DNA of 64,000 bases from Aquisalinus flavus (GCF_022559625.1 NZ_CP042288.1:2862155-2926154); one strand, 5' to 3'. Shown: positions 27,701-36,095, counted from the first letter of the stretch. The notes: generated by a model from the sequence alone, not told the origin. Made by a program: numbers and translations.

Positions 27701-28100
27701 CGTCGGCATTGGCCTCTTGCTGCGCTTCCGTGCGCTCCATCAGGATGTTGCCGCCGATGATGATATCACCCTCATTGCCCGGCTCGATCAGGACGCCGAT
27801 GGCATCGTCGACATGGCCGAGAACAAGGTCACCCAGCATGGTCAGGTCGTTGTCGGAGTTAACGGTCACCGCCGTGCCGCCGTCATCGAGCGTGATGGAG
27901 CCATCGGTCGAAATCGTCACATCAGCCGGATTGCCGCCGCTTGCCGTGGCGGTGGCGATCGGCGTTGTGCGGTCATCGTCGACCGTCACCTGGGCCTGCG
28001 CCCCGGCAACGAACAGGCTGGTGGCAACGCCTGCCAGAAGGATCGCCCGCAAGGCGCGCTTGCCCGTAAGGCCGGTCGGCTGAGTGATACCCGTTACCAT
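24750..28100 (-). CDS. Autotransporter (type Va) outer-membrane protein
   Basis: 1,116 residues in the classical layout. A long signal peptide ends at AGAQAQ (about residue 37). A passenger of about 780 residues is rich in short Gly-Asn-Asp repeats typical of a right-handed beta-helix (many GDI, GDV, NAGSI and GN turns). A C-terminal translocator barrel of about 270 residues ends in the aromatic signature VGLKW, recognised by the Bam complex. No protease or RGD motif is evident, so surface adhesion or biofilm roles are only possible. The 217-base gap upstream should contain its promoter. Function beyond surface display is not recognisable. Confidence 0.92.
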   Translation of the reverse strand: MVTGITQPTGLTGKRALRAILLAGVATSLFVAGAQAQVTVDDDRTTPIATATASGGNPADVTISTDGSITLDDGGTAVTVNSDNDLTMLGDLVLGHVDDAIGVLIEPGNEGDIIIGGNILMERTEAQQEANADEDVTDYADNRYGLLLQAGGTHTGDISFSSSGAIRLYGDNSVGIDLSGALDGDLAIAGDFTVGGVNAVGLAIRDTVTGDVTINSSSISFVGGSGATGYLIDGDIEGRLLHAGSITVTGYFDSTVDAEDDPDNNNDEQAALQSGSAIDLSGDVDGGFLIQGPVPVSDQPADYSAPATASVLVDGSAPALFIHGGAVLGELDTSDFGADYGAWGFVNRGNITARGLYSQVDATGARIEEATIFGGIRNDGTVRASSYNGDATALHLGNITLDTLRNAGSIQAVSNADDASLGTVNATALLIDADATLPSLRNDLRIEAVVTADNGNAIAIKDESGTLTEIVNSGGIFANVVDFADDEGEEPTGDAIAIDVSANTSGVTIRNTVSDSFDDENGNRANFGQVRGDILFGSGDNSYLADAGVTQGDIFFQGGNDTVSLSQTARMFGDIDFGMGADIFTLDNANFIGNAEFGGGMDVLNILGGGFFSGDITDSDGMLDITVSGGSTFYETGGEDTTISNLFIGSASTLGIGISENGTGATSFLVSDTATFENGATIQPVFIGGAVETISAEIVIANILNVDPTQLVIGDSEGNTPYLFNITFDTTTDATAGTESLILNVQRRTAEELGLQEGLAPAYVPTLEALATDDDLGPLVLNFTQEADFRDALSQLLAGPLDAPLAYARAQNNSVTSIITQRLDLARNAGAYPRTFWIQEEIYFLNRGSDEVSNGFDGGGFSLAAGVDAGLDNYVDAVGLSVSLSSAKYDEKKGGDFPFERLTYGVGAYAAFSAGPIQLDTRAEYAVSDSESERNISIGDVDRTAFGEWEGSQIAASARVRYSAEMLGITTEPFVSADFISITEDAYEETGGGNGVDLAVDERTHESLRANVGLRVGKVFQMQPSIYDTGIPGTIHPQLTVAWSQELNDDPLEADYQYLSGGDEFTLFTDPEEGAAIVGADVAYENEYAKLHLGVSGTIGETTEAVILRAGVGLKW

Positions 28101-28304
28101 AAAAACTCCGTTTGTTTCCTCTGCGCCGGGATGGCCTGACCGGGCTTTTGCGCCGTCTGTAGGCGACGCCAGTCCGGTACTGTCAGGTTTCCGGGCGCTC
28201 CTGTCCTTTTCAGAAGGTTAATGTCTCGCCCAACGCGTGGCGATTTGCAACCCAAATAGCCTGCAGGCAGGGGAAGTTACGGATCGCTAATCCGGTATAG
28301 GGTA

Positions 28305-28337
28305 GTGTCAAACCGGCTTATCGGGCCGGTTTGACAC
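28305..28337 (-). repeat. Perfect 13-base hairpin spanning a stop codon
   Basis: GTGTCAAACCGGC and GCCGGTTTGACAC flank a 7-base loop that contains part of the TAA stop (28318-28320) of the sugar dehydrogenase. No T-run follows, so it is more likely an mRNA-end stabiliser or rho-assisted terminator. Confidence 0.6.
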
Positions 28338-29493
28338 GGATGACCTTGCCGTTGGCGCCGTCGGTCAGCACGTAGAGATGGCCGTCCGGTCCGGTGCGCA
28401 CGTCGCGGATGCGCTCGCCCAGCTCGGTGAACAATTCCTGTTGGTCGCCGAAGCTGCCATCCTCTCCCATGTCGATGCGCCGGACATGCTCATGGGCCAG
28501 CGCGCCGATGAACAGGTCGCCGTCCCATTCGGGAAACTTGTCACCGCGATACAGGGTGAAGCCCGATGGTGCGATCGAGGGCACGAAATGCATGACCGGC
28601 TGTTCCATCCCGTCCATCTCCTTGAATGGCGAGATGACGGCGCCGGAATAGTCGATGCCATAGGTGATGACCGGCCAGCCATAATGATTGCCGGGCTCGA
28701 TGATGTTGATCTCGTCGCCGCCCTTTGGCCCGTGCTCGTGCTCATAGACGGTGTCGGAGGCCGGGTCATAGATCAGGCCCTGCGGATTGCGGTGGCCAAA
28801 GGACCAGATCTCCGGCTTTGCATCGTCCTGGCCGACAAACGGGTTATCGTCCGGCACGGTGCCGTCGAGGTTGAGACGGATGATCTTGCCGAAATGATTG
28901 TCGAGCTTGGGCGCGCGGTCCTTCTGCGTATAGCCGTCGCCAATGGTCAACAGCATGGTATCGTCCGGCAGGAAGGCGAGGCGGCCGCCATAATGGGCGC
29001 TGCCTTGTTTCAGCGGGTCGGCCGTGAACAGGACTTCGTAATCTTCCAGCATCCCGCCGGTCTCGGTCGGTACCCAGGTGGCCATCGACAACCGCGTCCC
29101 GTTCGCGCGTTCGTCGCCATGGGCGTAGACGAGATAGATCTTGCTGTTCTCTTCAAAGTCCGGGTGCAGGGCGACTTCGAGGAAACCGGCCTGGCTGTTG
29201 AAATGAACCGGCGCCGTGCCCTCAACCGGATCGGGCAGCAATTCATCGTCGCGGAAGACGCGCAGCTCGCCTGATTTCTCGACCACCAGCATGTCGCCAT
29301 CAAACCCGCCCTCATCCGGCAGGAAGGCGACGGAATAGGGGCTTTCCAGGCCTTCGGCGAGGACCTCCAGCTCGTAATTGACCGGGGCTGCGGGAATATT
29401 GTCCTCGATCAGCACGCTGGACTGGGCACTGGCGGAGCCCAATGACAGGCCGGCAATGAGAGCGGTGGCAGAAATGGCGGTCAGAAAGCGCAT
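28318..29493 (-). CDS. PQQ-dependent sugar dehydrogenase (glucose/sorbosone dehydrogenase family)
   Basis: Soluble periplasmic beta-propeller of 391 residues (GSDH family). The signal peptide ends at GSASA, about residue 23. Typical blocks are LEVALHPDFEENSKIYLVYA, YGGRLAFLPDDTMLLTIGDG, the conserved GHRNPQGL and the EHGPKGGDEINI segment that supplies PQQ/Ca contacts. Family members oxidise aldose sugars, passing electrons from PQQ, although some are orphan. The ATG at 29491-29493 has AAAGGGGA upstream; the earlier start at 29568 would bury the signal peptide. No PQQ biosynthesis genes are in the window. Confidence 0.9.
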   Translation of the reverse strand: MRFLTAISATALIAGLSLGSASAQSSVLIEDNIPAAPVNYELEVLAEGLESPYSVAFLPDEGGFDGDMLVVEKSGELRVFRDDELLPDPVEGTAPVHFNSQAGFLEVALHPDFEENSKIYLVYAHGDERANGTRLSMATWVPTETGGMLEDYEVLFTADPLKQGSAHYGGRLAFLPDDTMLLTIGDGYTQKDRAPKLDNHFGKIIRLNLDGTVPDDNPFVGQDDAKPEIWSFGHRNPQGLIYDPASDTVYEHEHGPKGGDEINIIEPGNHYGWPVITYGIDYSGAVISPFKEMDGMEQPVMHFVPSIAPSGFTLYRGDKFPEWDGDLFIGALAHEHVRRIDMGEDGSFGDQQELFTELGERIRDVRTGPDGHLYVLTDGANGKVIRVKPAR

Positions 29494-29633
29494 GGTCGGA
29501 TCCCCTTTGATCATTTTCCGGTGAAACCGGTGACGATACACCGTAGAGGCTGGCGGGGCGTGGCACAATATTCTATGAATTCGATAAGTGGTCCCGTCGG
29601 CCTTGCTGACGCGTTTGTGACGGAAGGGGTGTC

Positions 29634-30074
29634 ATGCGGTTTTTCGGAAATATCTTTGCCTGGGTCCTCGCGTCGGCGGTCGCCTATGGGTTTGCGAGCA
29701 TCTTCCAGACCCAGATGGTGCTGGCCCAGCTCGCCGATCTCGGCGCCACCATCAGTTTCGATACGCGGCTGGAGACCACGCTGACCGATCTCGCCGGGCT
29801 GTGGCTCTACAGCATCGTCATTGCCATGGGCTTCGCCATCGGCTTTTTCATCGCCTCGCTGGTCAAGGCGGTCCTGCCGTTCCTGTCGCCCATCGCCTAT
29901 GTCGCCGCGGGCGTCGCCTCGCTGGCACTGGCGCTCTTTCTGATGGAAGTGTTCGTGCCGGGCAACGAGATCCCGATCTCCTCGGCGCAGAAGACGACCG
30001 GTTATATCCTGCAGTTGGTCGCGGCGGGCATTGGCGGGCTCGTATTCGAACTGGCCCGCCCGAAGCGGGACTGA
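29634..30074 (+). CDS. Small integral membrane protein of unknown function
   Basis: 146 residues with about four hydrophobic segments (6-24, 52-76, 80-105 and 118-138). The start is supported by GGAAGGGG at good spacing. No family motif is recognised. It is divergent from the sugar dehydrogenase and lies 13 bases upstream of a decayed YdeI-family gene on the same strand. Confidence 0.75.
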   Translation: MRFFGNIFAWVLASAVAYGFASIFQTQMVLAQLADLGATISFDTRLETTLTDLAGLWLYSIVIAMGFAIGFFIASLVKAVLPFLSPIAYVAAGVASLALALFLMEVFVPGNEIPISSAQKTTGYILQLVAAGIGGLVFELARPKRD

Positions 30075-30087
30075 GGCGGGCGGCGCC

Positions 30088-30666
30088 ATGGCAGCGGACC
30101 ATGAACAGGTCGAGGTGGCATCGCGCGCCGGCTTGCGGGACTGGCTCGAGGCGAACCATCGGTAGGCGGACAGTATCTGGCTCGTGACCTGGAAGAAGGC
30201 TGCGGGCGAGAAATATCTCCCCTATAACGATATCGTGGAGGAAGCCCTGTGCTTCGGCTGGGTCGATTCCCTGCCGCGCAAGCTGGACGAGATGCGCACC
30301 ATGCTGCGCCTGTCGCCGCGCAAGGCCGGCAGTGCCTGGTCGGCGATCAACAAGCGCCGCATCGCCAAGCTGGAAAAGGCGGGGTTGATGACCGCCGCTG
30401 GCCGCACCGCCGTCGCCGGTGCGAAAAAGGACGGTTCATGGGCTTTCCTTGACGATGTCGAAAAAGGGATCATCCCGGACGACCTCGCCGCAGCGCTCGC
30501 CTCGAACGGTCAGGCTGCGGCGCATTTCGAGGCATTCCCGAAATCGGCCAAGCGTGGCATCCTTGAATGGATCAAGCAGGCGAAGAGGCCACAGACCCGC
30601 GCAAACCGGGTCGAGGAAACAGCGCGGCTTGCCGCGGACAACAAGCGCGCCAACCAGTTCCGCTAA
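30088..30666 (+). pseudogene. YdeI/OmdA family protein interrupted by an in-frame TAG
   Basis: The reading frame from the ATG at 30088 gives an N-terminal DWLEANHR, then TAG at 30163-30165, then ADSIWLVTWKK and a complete YdeI/OmdA (bacteriocin-protection, PF13376) body. That body includes EALCFGWVDS near the start and FPKSAKRGILEWI...KRPQTRANR near the end. Restoring the amber codon to CAG would give HRQADSIW, a normal family sequence, so a single C-to-T change explains the break. The downstream part could still start at a GTG at 30184, losing about 32 residues including the conserved Trp-rich segment. The rest shows no further damage, so decay is recent. Confidence 0.8.
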
Positions 30667-30743
30667 CTCTTGAACCCTTTATTCTCACGCGCCAGCGGAC
30701 ACAAATCCTTGGGACGTCATGACCCTTTCACCCGACTGACCCC

Positions 30744-31599
30744 CTATCGTGGGCCACCGGTCCAGACCTCGTAATTGGTACAGGCCATCTGATTGCCGAG
30801 GTCACAGGCCTTGCCGACATATTCCATTCCGAGATCTTTTTCTTCCTCGGTCTTTCCCCACTGACGCAGCGACGTTCCGTAATTGTAGCAGCCCATCGGC
30901 TCGCCTTCATGACAGGCCTGTCTGAAGTAATACCGCGCACTTTCCCCATCATATTCGAAGCCTGCAATGCCCCGATCGAAGGAGGTTGCCAGTTTCATGC
31001 AGTTTTCAGCGCGCCCGGTAAAGCTCTTGTCATGGCACAAGCCATCTATGGTCCGGATGGCCCTCTGCGTGCTTTCCAGTTGTTGCCTTCCTTCTTCCGT
31101 ATTCGGCACGAGCACGGGAACGGGCCGGCGCTCCGTGCTGGCAGTCGTCACTCGCGGGGCGGTGGGGGCAGCTTCAAGCGAGCAGGCGAGTTTCTCCTTG
31201 GCCCAGTCAATGGCGCTTTGCGGCGGCACCTGCAGGCTGGCCGGCAAGGTCGGGCGCTTGTTGTTGACGAAGTCGTAGAGGCCCGTGACGACATCCTGAG
31301 ACGGCTTGTCAAAGCCGCAGCCGCCATTGCTGATGCAGGCCGTCAGCAGGGACAGGCCGCCCCTCGCCTCACCAAGGCCATTGATGCCATGGTATTTCCA
31401 CAGCAAAATAGTGTTTGCACGGACTTCCGTGGCAAGGCGAGGATCGATCCTCGGCAGCGAGACTCATCGGATCATCCAGAAGCGCGTCGAGCGCCCTGGT
31501 GCTGACGGCAGTTATTGTCGCCGGGGTCGGGCAGGATTGGGCAACGGCATTGCCTGTCACGGCAAGCAGCGATGCCACTGTAAGCATAATCAGGCGCAT
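30744..31599 (-). pseudogene. Secreted Sel1-like repeat protein broken by a 4-base frameshift
   Basis: A signal peptide (MRLIMLTVASLLAVTGNAVAQ, cut here for length) starts at the ATG 31597-31599 and runs on to DDPMSLAAED. The frame then shifts by one at GGATCGATCC (31441-31450) and continues as PRLATEVRANTILLWKYHG to 30744. Removing one GATC from the duplicated GATCGATC restores a single frame with natural codon use. The C-terminal half has cysteine-bearing Sel1/TPR-like repeats (YYFRQACHEGEPMGCYNYG, YVGKACDLGNQMACTNY). The intact protein would be about 283 residues, periplasmic and disulfide-rich, with unknown role. Downstream starts could yield only an unexported fragment. Confidence 0.75.
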
Positions 31600-31716
31600 G
31601 CCGGTTCTCCCGTTTATCTTTTCTCTTCGGCCTTGAATGCATTCTGCCACCCGGACGAGGGATCAGCCATCCCCCGTTCGAAGGATGGGTAACAGCCATT
31701 CAACGGGGACGCCCGG

Positions 31717-33807
31717 TCAGTTCTCCATTCTCAGCGCAATCGTCAGGGTACGGCCTTCGTCGGGGAAGTATCGGTAATTGCCAAAGGCGTAATCGGCGCG
31801 CGTCGCATATTCCTCGTCGAGCAGATTGCGCACCGTGCCGCGCAGGGTAAAGAAACCAAACTGCCTTTGCGCCCGCAGATGGAAAATGTCATGGCCCGGA
31901 TACTCGGTCGTGTTGGCCGCATCGAGATAATACTCCCCGACATGGACCCATTCCAGTTCCGAGGAAACGCCCGATACGAAGTCCGGCTGCCATGACAGCC
32001 GCGCCCCGCCGATCGTGGTTGGCGCGGTGTCGACTTCGTCGCCTTTCGAAATCGCCTCGCTGACCTGGCTCGTCACCGGCCGGTCGAACCGATAGGTGTG
32101 CTCGGCGATGGTGCCATTGGCCGACAGAGAGAGCGTCTCGGTCAGCCGCGCCGTCACCTCCGCCTCGATGCCGATATGGCGGGTCTTGCCGTCTGCGACG
32201 TTGAAGCCGTCGGCATCGCGGAAATAGTAATTGTCCTTGTCCATCCAGAAGGCGACGGCGGAGGCGCTCACGCGCTCGCCCAGCCTGCCGCGCCAGCCGG
32301 CCTCGATACTGTCGATGGTCTCTTCCTTTGCCAGACCTATGGTTTCGTTCGACTGCAGACGATAGAGTTCGCTCGTCTGTGGCGGGCGGGCACCGCGGGC
32401 ATAGGACGCCCAGAGAAGGTTGTCATCACCACGGCGCTGCAGTGTCAGTTTCGGGCTGAGGGTCAGGAATTCGTCGGTCCTGTCGGCGGGGCGCAGATTG
32501 CGCCCAAACAGGCCGTCACCGGTATTGTTGGTATAGTCATAACGCGTCCAGTCGGCCCGCGCGGCCGCGATCAGCGACAGCCGGTCGGTCAGGGCCGTTT
32601 CGGCCTGCGCAAAGGGCGACAGGCTCGCTGCCGTCACGTCGTAATCATAGTGCACGCCCTGACGGTAGGAGAAGATGTCCGGCGCCTCCTGCACTTCGGT
32701 CAGCCAGCCTTCCGTATACTCTGCATCGAGGCCATAGGTCAGCGTCACCCGCTCGCCCGGATTGGCATAGAAGGCGCTTTGCGCGCCAAGCGACCAGTGG
32801 GCGTTTTCCTCCAGCGATTGCGACGGCAGGAAGTGCTGCTTGAAGTCCATGTCCGTCCAGCGGGCATAGGGCGTGATCGAGATCATGCCGTCCTCGGTGT
32901 CACGCTCGAACGTGCTCTGCAGACGGACGGACGTGACGTCGCGGAAGGCTTCCGGATTCGGGTTGACCCGCGCCGCCTCGCGATCCTTGTAGATATCCTC
33001 GCCCTCGATATAGCCCGCCGTTTCCTGGTTCAGATTGTTCACCGCCAGGATCGTATCGCGGCGCCATGTACCCGTCTCGTCGACCTGGCGCAGGACAAGC
33101 TCCTGCTGGTCGACACCTGAGTCCGTGCGATAACCAGTATCGTCATGGACGGCTACGCCGGCGAAGAACCCCTTGCCGCGGGTCATGCGGCCAATCCCCG
33201 ACTCGCCCTTGCGGTGATACTCCGACAGCGAAAATTCGGCGAACTGTCCGTTGACGGACGGGTGCGGCGAGATGACGTTGATCACGCCATGGATCGCATT
33301 GGCGCCATAGAACGCGCCGGACGGGCCGCGCACCACTTCCAGCCGGTCAGCGAGCATGGTGTTGGCCTGGAACAGCCCGTTTACATTGGCAAAGCCGGGG
33401 GCGTAGATCGGCACGCCGTTTTCCAGATAAAGGAAGGAGCCTGCCCCCGCCCCGCCGGTCAGCACCGGCGAGCGGATCGCCGTCAGGCTCTCCTGGCCGG
33501 AATTGCGGTCGATCATGACGCCGGGCACCCGGGCGAGCAGTTCTGCCGGGTGATCGGCATTGATGCGGTCGATATCCTCGACCGTGGAAATGGCGGCGGG
33601 AGTATCTTCCAGCAGCGCCGCGCGGCGTTCCGTCGTGATGATGATGACTTCGTCATCGACTGGCGGGCCGTCCTGCGCGGCGGCCGTCAGCCCGGGCACG
33701 GCAAGGGCGCTGAAGGCTGTCGAGAACAGAAGGCGCCTGATACTCAACCTGCTGCCATTTCGAGCGGCCGCTGAAAACTGCCGATCTGATCGTCTCGCCA
33801 TCACCAT
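31717..33807 (-). CDS. TonB-dependent outer-membrane receptor
   Basis: About 696 residues. A long N-terminal export signal is followed by a TonB-box-like DEVIIIT and a plug domain (LLARVPGVMIDRNSGQ, DRLEVVRGPSGAFYGANAIHGVINVI). A 22-strand barrel follows, with the DEEYATRADYAFGNYRYFPDEGRTL terminal region. It imports a siderophore, cofactor or oligomer; ligand class cannot be assigned. The ATG at 33807 is ambiguous with one at 33801. There is no riboswitch or Fur-like box I can support upstream, and no adjacent transport genes. Confidence 0.93.
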   Translation of the reverse strand: MVMARRSDRQFSAAARNGSRLSIRRLLFSTAFSALAVPGLTAAAQDGPPVDDEVIIITTERRAALLEDTPAAISTVEDIDRINADHPAELLARVPGVMIDRNSGQESLTAIRSPVLTGGAGAGSFLYLENGVPIYAPGFANVNGLFQANTMLADRLEVVRGPSGAFYGANAIHGVINVISPHPSVNGQFAEFSLSEYHRKGESGIGRMTRGKGFFAGVAVHDDTGYRTDSGVDQQELVLRQVDETGTWRRDTILAVNNLNQETAGYIEGEDIYKDREAARVNPNPEAFRDVTSVRLQSTFERDTEDGMISITPYARWTDMDFKQHFLPSQSLEENAHWSLGAQSAFYANPGERVTLTYGLDAEYTEGWLTEVQEAPDIFSYRQGVHYDYDVTAASLSPFAQAETALTDRLSLIAAARADWTRYDYTNNTGDGLFGRNLRPADRTDEFLTLSPKLTLQRRGDDNLLWASYARGARPPQTSELYRLQSNETIGLAKEETIDSIEAGWRGRLGERVSASAVAFWMDKDNYYFRDADGFNVADGKTRHIGIEAEVTARLTETLSLSANGTIAEHTYRFDRPVTSQVSEAISKGDEVDTAPTTIGGARLSWQPDFVSGVSSELEWVHVGEYYLDAANTTEYPGHDIFHLRAQRQFGFFTLRGTVRNLLDEEYATRADYAFGNYRYFPDEGRTLTIALRMEN

Positions 33808-34200
33808 TACCACTGCCTGTTTCGATGTTCAGGTGGCACATCCACCGCTCACCCGGTTCTGAGCAAGGTAGAGCGGAACCACAGAGCGTCGACAGCCGCC
33901 AGCGACACAAGCTCCCCATAGACGAGGAAACAGTCGCGAGCCGACCCCGCGCCAGGGCTAATGCCGAGCAGTTGAGACAAGAGCCCCGTCACCGTCACCG
34001 TACTTGGGCAAGCCATGCTTGATGCAGTACCAAAAGGGGTGTGACTTCAAAACATCGTCCGTCGGGATCGGCGCACGCCGTTCGTCCGATTCTCATGCTG
34101 CAGCGCATTAAAAGAGTTGTTCCGTCACCATTTGATCACTAATCTTGCAGAGAGCACGCATTGTAGCCTGCTCTGGTACAACCTACGGGGGATTACAACC
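33808..34200. other. Gene-free 393-base stretch
   Basis: Divergent intergenic region between the TonB receptor and the 47-residue protein gene. It should hold both promoters, but I see no clear -35/-10 pair, riboswitch or strong repeat. Frames present here lack ribosome sites and family resemblance. Confidence 0.6.
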
Positions 34201-34344
34201 ATGACTGATACTACCAAAGCGAAGCCGGGCAAGATCCAGCAGATCAATGATCGTTTGAAGGCACTTCGGGCTGAAATCGATACCCTGAAAAAAGAAAAAC
34301 AGGATCTGATCGCCAAGAAAAACGCCAAGCCCGCCAAATCCTGA
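34201..34344 (+). CDS. 47-residue lysine-rich coiled-coil protein
   Basis: A small charged protein, 12 of 47 residues Lys, with a heptad-like core from about residue 10 to 38 (INDRLKALRAEIDTLKKEK) and an alanine-proline-lysine tail. GGGGGA stands 8 bases before the ATG, and a strong terminator follows, so it is an autonomous small gene. It has the look of nucleoid-associated or sigma-factor-binding small proteins, but no family is recognised. Confidence 0.7.
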   Translation: MTDTTKAKPGKIQQINDRLKALRAEIDTLKKEKQDLIAKKNAKPAKS

Positions 34345-34395
34345 TCGCTGCCGCAAAAATTTGCGGATGCCGGTCCTGACCACTCATGTAAAAGT

Positions 34396-34434
34396 CCCGG
34401 CGATTCCCATATCTGATCGCCGGGTCGCTTTTTT
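34396..34434 (+). terminator. Intrinsic terminator
   Basis: A 9-base perfect stem (CCCGGCGAT/ATCGCCGGG) with an 11-base loop and six T's. It ends the small coiled-coil gene and precedes the antiporter gene by 28 bases. Confidence 0.85.
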
Positions 34435-34461
34435 CCTGCAATCGTCACAGTCTCGGACAGG

Positions 34462-35397
34462 GTGGTTTTCGTGAGTTTTTTCCTTATTGCCGTCGGTCTC
34501 GTTCTGCTGATCTTCGGCGGCGATGCGCTGGTGCGCGGCGCTGTTGCCATCGCCAAGCGGGCCGGCATGTCGCCCATGCTGATCGGCCTGACCCTCGTCG
34601 GCTTCGGCACGTCCCTGCCTGAACTCCTGACCTCGCTCAACGCCGCGTTCGCCGGGTCGCCCGGCATCGCCATCGGCAATGTCGTCGGCTCCAACATCGC
34701 CAATGTGCTGCTTATCCTCGGTTGCGCGGCGCTGATCTTTCCGCTCGCGACCGACCTGCGCGCCTTGAAGCGCGATGGCAGCGTGATGATCATCGCGACT
34801 CTGGTCGTGCTCGCCCTGTTCTTCACCGGCGAGATCGGGCGCCTTGCCGGGCTGGTGCTCGTCGTCGGTCTCTTCGCCTTCATGTTTCTCGCGTGGAAAA
34901 CCGACGAGACCGCCGCCGCGCTCGAGGAGGAGATCCCTGCCGCGCCGGAAAGCTATCTCAAGGCCGGTCTGTTCTTCCTCGCCGGCCTGATCGCCATCCT
35001 GACCGGGGCAAACATGCTGGTGCGCGGTGCCATCACCATTGCGGCAGACCTTGGTGTCGACGAGACGGTGATCGGCCTGACCATCGTCGCCGTTGGCACC
35101 TCGCTGCCGGAACTGGTCACCTCGGTCACTGCCGCCCTGAAGAAGCAATCGGACATCGCCATCGGCAACGTCATCGGCTCGAACATCTTCAACCTGCTGG
35201 CGATCTTCGGCATCACCGCCCTGATCCATCCGCTCGAGGTGCCGCCGATGATCCTTGAAGCCGATGGCTGGATCATGCTCGCCGCCGCGCTGGCGCTGAT
35301 CTTCTTTGCCTGGACCGGCCGCAGGATCGAGCGCTGGGAAGGCGCGGTCTTCGTCCTCGGCTATGTGGCGTTTACCGGATTCCTGTTTTTGCGGTAG
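34462..35397 (+). CDS. Calcium/sodium antiporter, YrbG/CaCA family
   Basis: Inner-membrane exchanger of 311 residues with about ten helices in two inverted halves. Each half carries the alpha-repeat: GFGTSLPELLTSL...GNVVGSNIAN in the first and VGTSLPELVTSVTAA...GNVIGSNIFN in the second. These Glu and Asn residues bind the cations in Na+/Ca2+ exchangers. The start is a GTG, at 34462 or 34471. It stands alone with its own short leader after the terminator of the previous gene. Confidence 0.93.
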   Translation: MVFVSFFLIAVGLVLLIFGGDALVRGAVAIAKRAGMSPMLIGLTLVGFGTSLPELLTSLNAAFAGSPGIAIGNVVGSNIANVLLILGCAALIFPLATDLRALKRDGSVMIIATLVVLALFFTGEIGRLAGLVLVVGLFAFMFLAWKTDETAAALEEEIPAAPESYLKAGLFFLAGLIAILTGANMLVRGAITIAADLGVDETVIGLTIVAVGTSLPELVTSVTAALKKQSDIAIGNVIGSNIFNLLAIFGITALIHPLEVPPMILEADGWIMLAAALALIFFAWTGRRIERWEGAVFVLGYVAFTGFLFLR

Positions 35398-35417
35398 CTC
35401 TGGCGCTGAGAAGGGAC

Positions 35418-35633
35418 TTACCCTTCCCAGCCGAACACGTCCTCCACACCCACGCCGAAGATCCGGGAAATGCGGAACGCGCTTTCCAGCGACGGTGAAT
35501 AGCGCCCCTGCTCGATGGCGATCACCGTCTGGCGGGTGACGCCGATCGCATCTGCGAGGGCCGACTGGCTCATATTGCCGTGGGCCTCCCGCAGCTGCCG
35601 CACCTTGTTGGTGATGGGCGGACGCCTGGTCAT
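35418..35633 (-). CDS. XRE family small transcriptional regulator (YozG-like)
   Basis: 71 residues consisting almost wholly of a Cro/C1-type helix-turn-helix: SQSALADAIGVTRQTVIAIEQGRYSPSLESAFRISRIF. The start overlaps the upstream membrane-protein stop by one base (TGATG). Pairs of a short XRE regulator and a four-helix membrane protein are common, and the regulator usually represses its own operon. The AT-rich inverted repeats at 36096-36160 upstream of the pair are the expected target. Confidence 0.88.
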   Translation of the reverse strand: MTRRPPITNKVRQLREAHGNMSQSALADAIGVTRQTVIAIEQGRYSPSLESAFRISRIFGVGVEDVFGWEG

Positions 35634-36055
35634 CAATGCGCGATCCGGTAGAACGCGATCTGCAGGCCAAAGCACGCCGCCGTCGCCGCCAACAGGCCGA
35701 TCAGGCAGGTGGCGAACATCGCATCGGCGTTGCCGGTCGTGGCGTACTGAAAAAGTCCCCACACGACGACGAAGCCGAAAAACGACCCGGCGTAAGCGCC
35801 GGCCTTGTACATGATCATCCGGTCGCGGTCGTCCTCGCCGCGCACGGCATCCTTCGGTGAGAAGCCTCTCAGCACCGCCTGGATCACGATGGACGCGATG
35901 ATGAACAGCACCGAGCCGAGGATCAGCGGCAGCTCTGCCGGGCCCGGCGCCCCGCCACCGGCGATCACCGGCGGCACGATCATCGAGGCAAACCATGCGA
36001 GCACGAGGAGGCTCAATATCCCCATGGCGAGGGCGGATTTTTCGTTCAGGCTCAT
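35633..36055 (-). CDS. DUF2178-like four-helix membrane protein paired with XRE regulator
   Basis: 140 residues with four membrane segments (about 8-27, 37-55, 82-99 and 107-126) and a charged cytoplasmic loop between the second and third pair. It is the first gene of a two-gene operon with the XRE regulator. I chose the ATG at 36053-36055 (MSLNEKSALAMG). The function of such pairs is not established; a membrane signal sensed by or protected from the regulator is only a hypothesis. Confidence 0.75.
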   Translation of the reverse strand: MSLNEKSALAMGILSLLVLAWFASMIVPPVIAGGGAPGPAELPLILGSVLFIIASIVIQAVLRGFSPKDAVRGEDDRDRMIMYKAGAYAGSFFGFVVVWGLFQYATTGNADAMFATCLIGLLAATAACFGLQIAFYRIAH

Positions 36056-36095
36056 AAAACTCTCCCGTTGGGCCTGCCACCAAGTGCGGCGAGGC

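Noticed and set aside
33814-34100. Possible cobalamin riboswitch ahead of the TonB receptor
   Set aside because: A CTCGCGACTGT-like segment recalls the B12 box on the minus strand, but the other conserved blocks (GCCACTG, AGGGAA) are missing.
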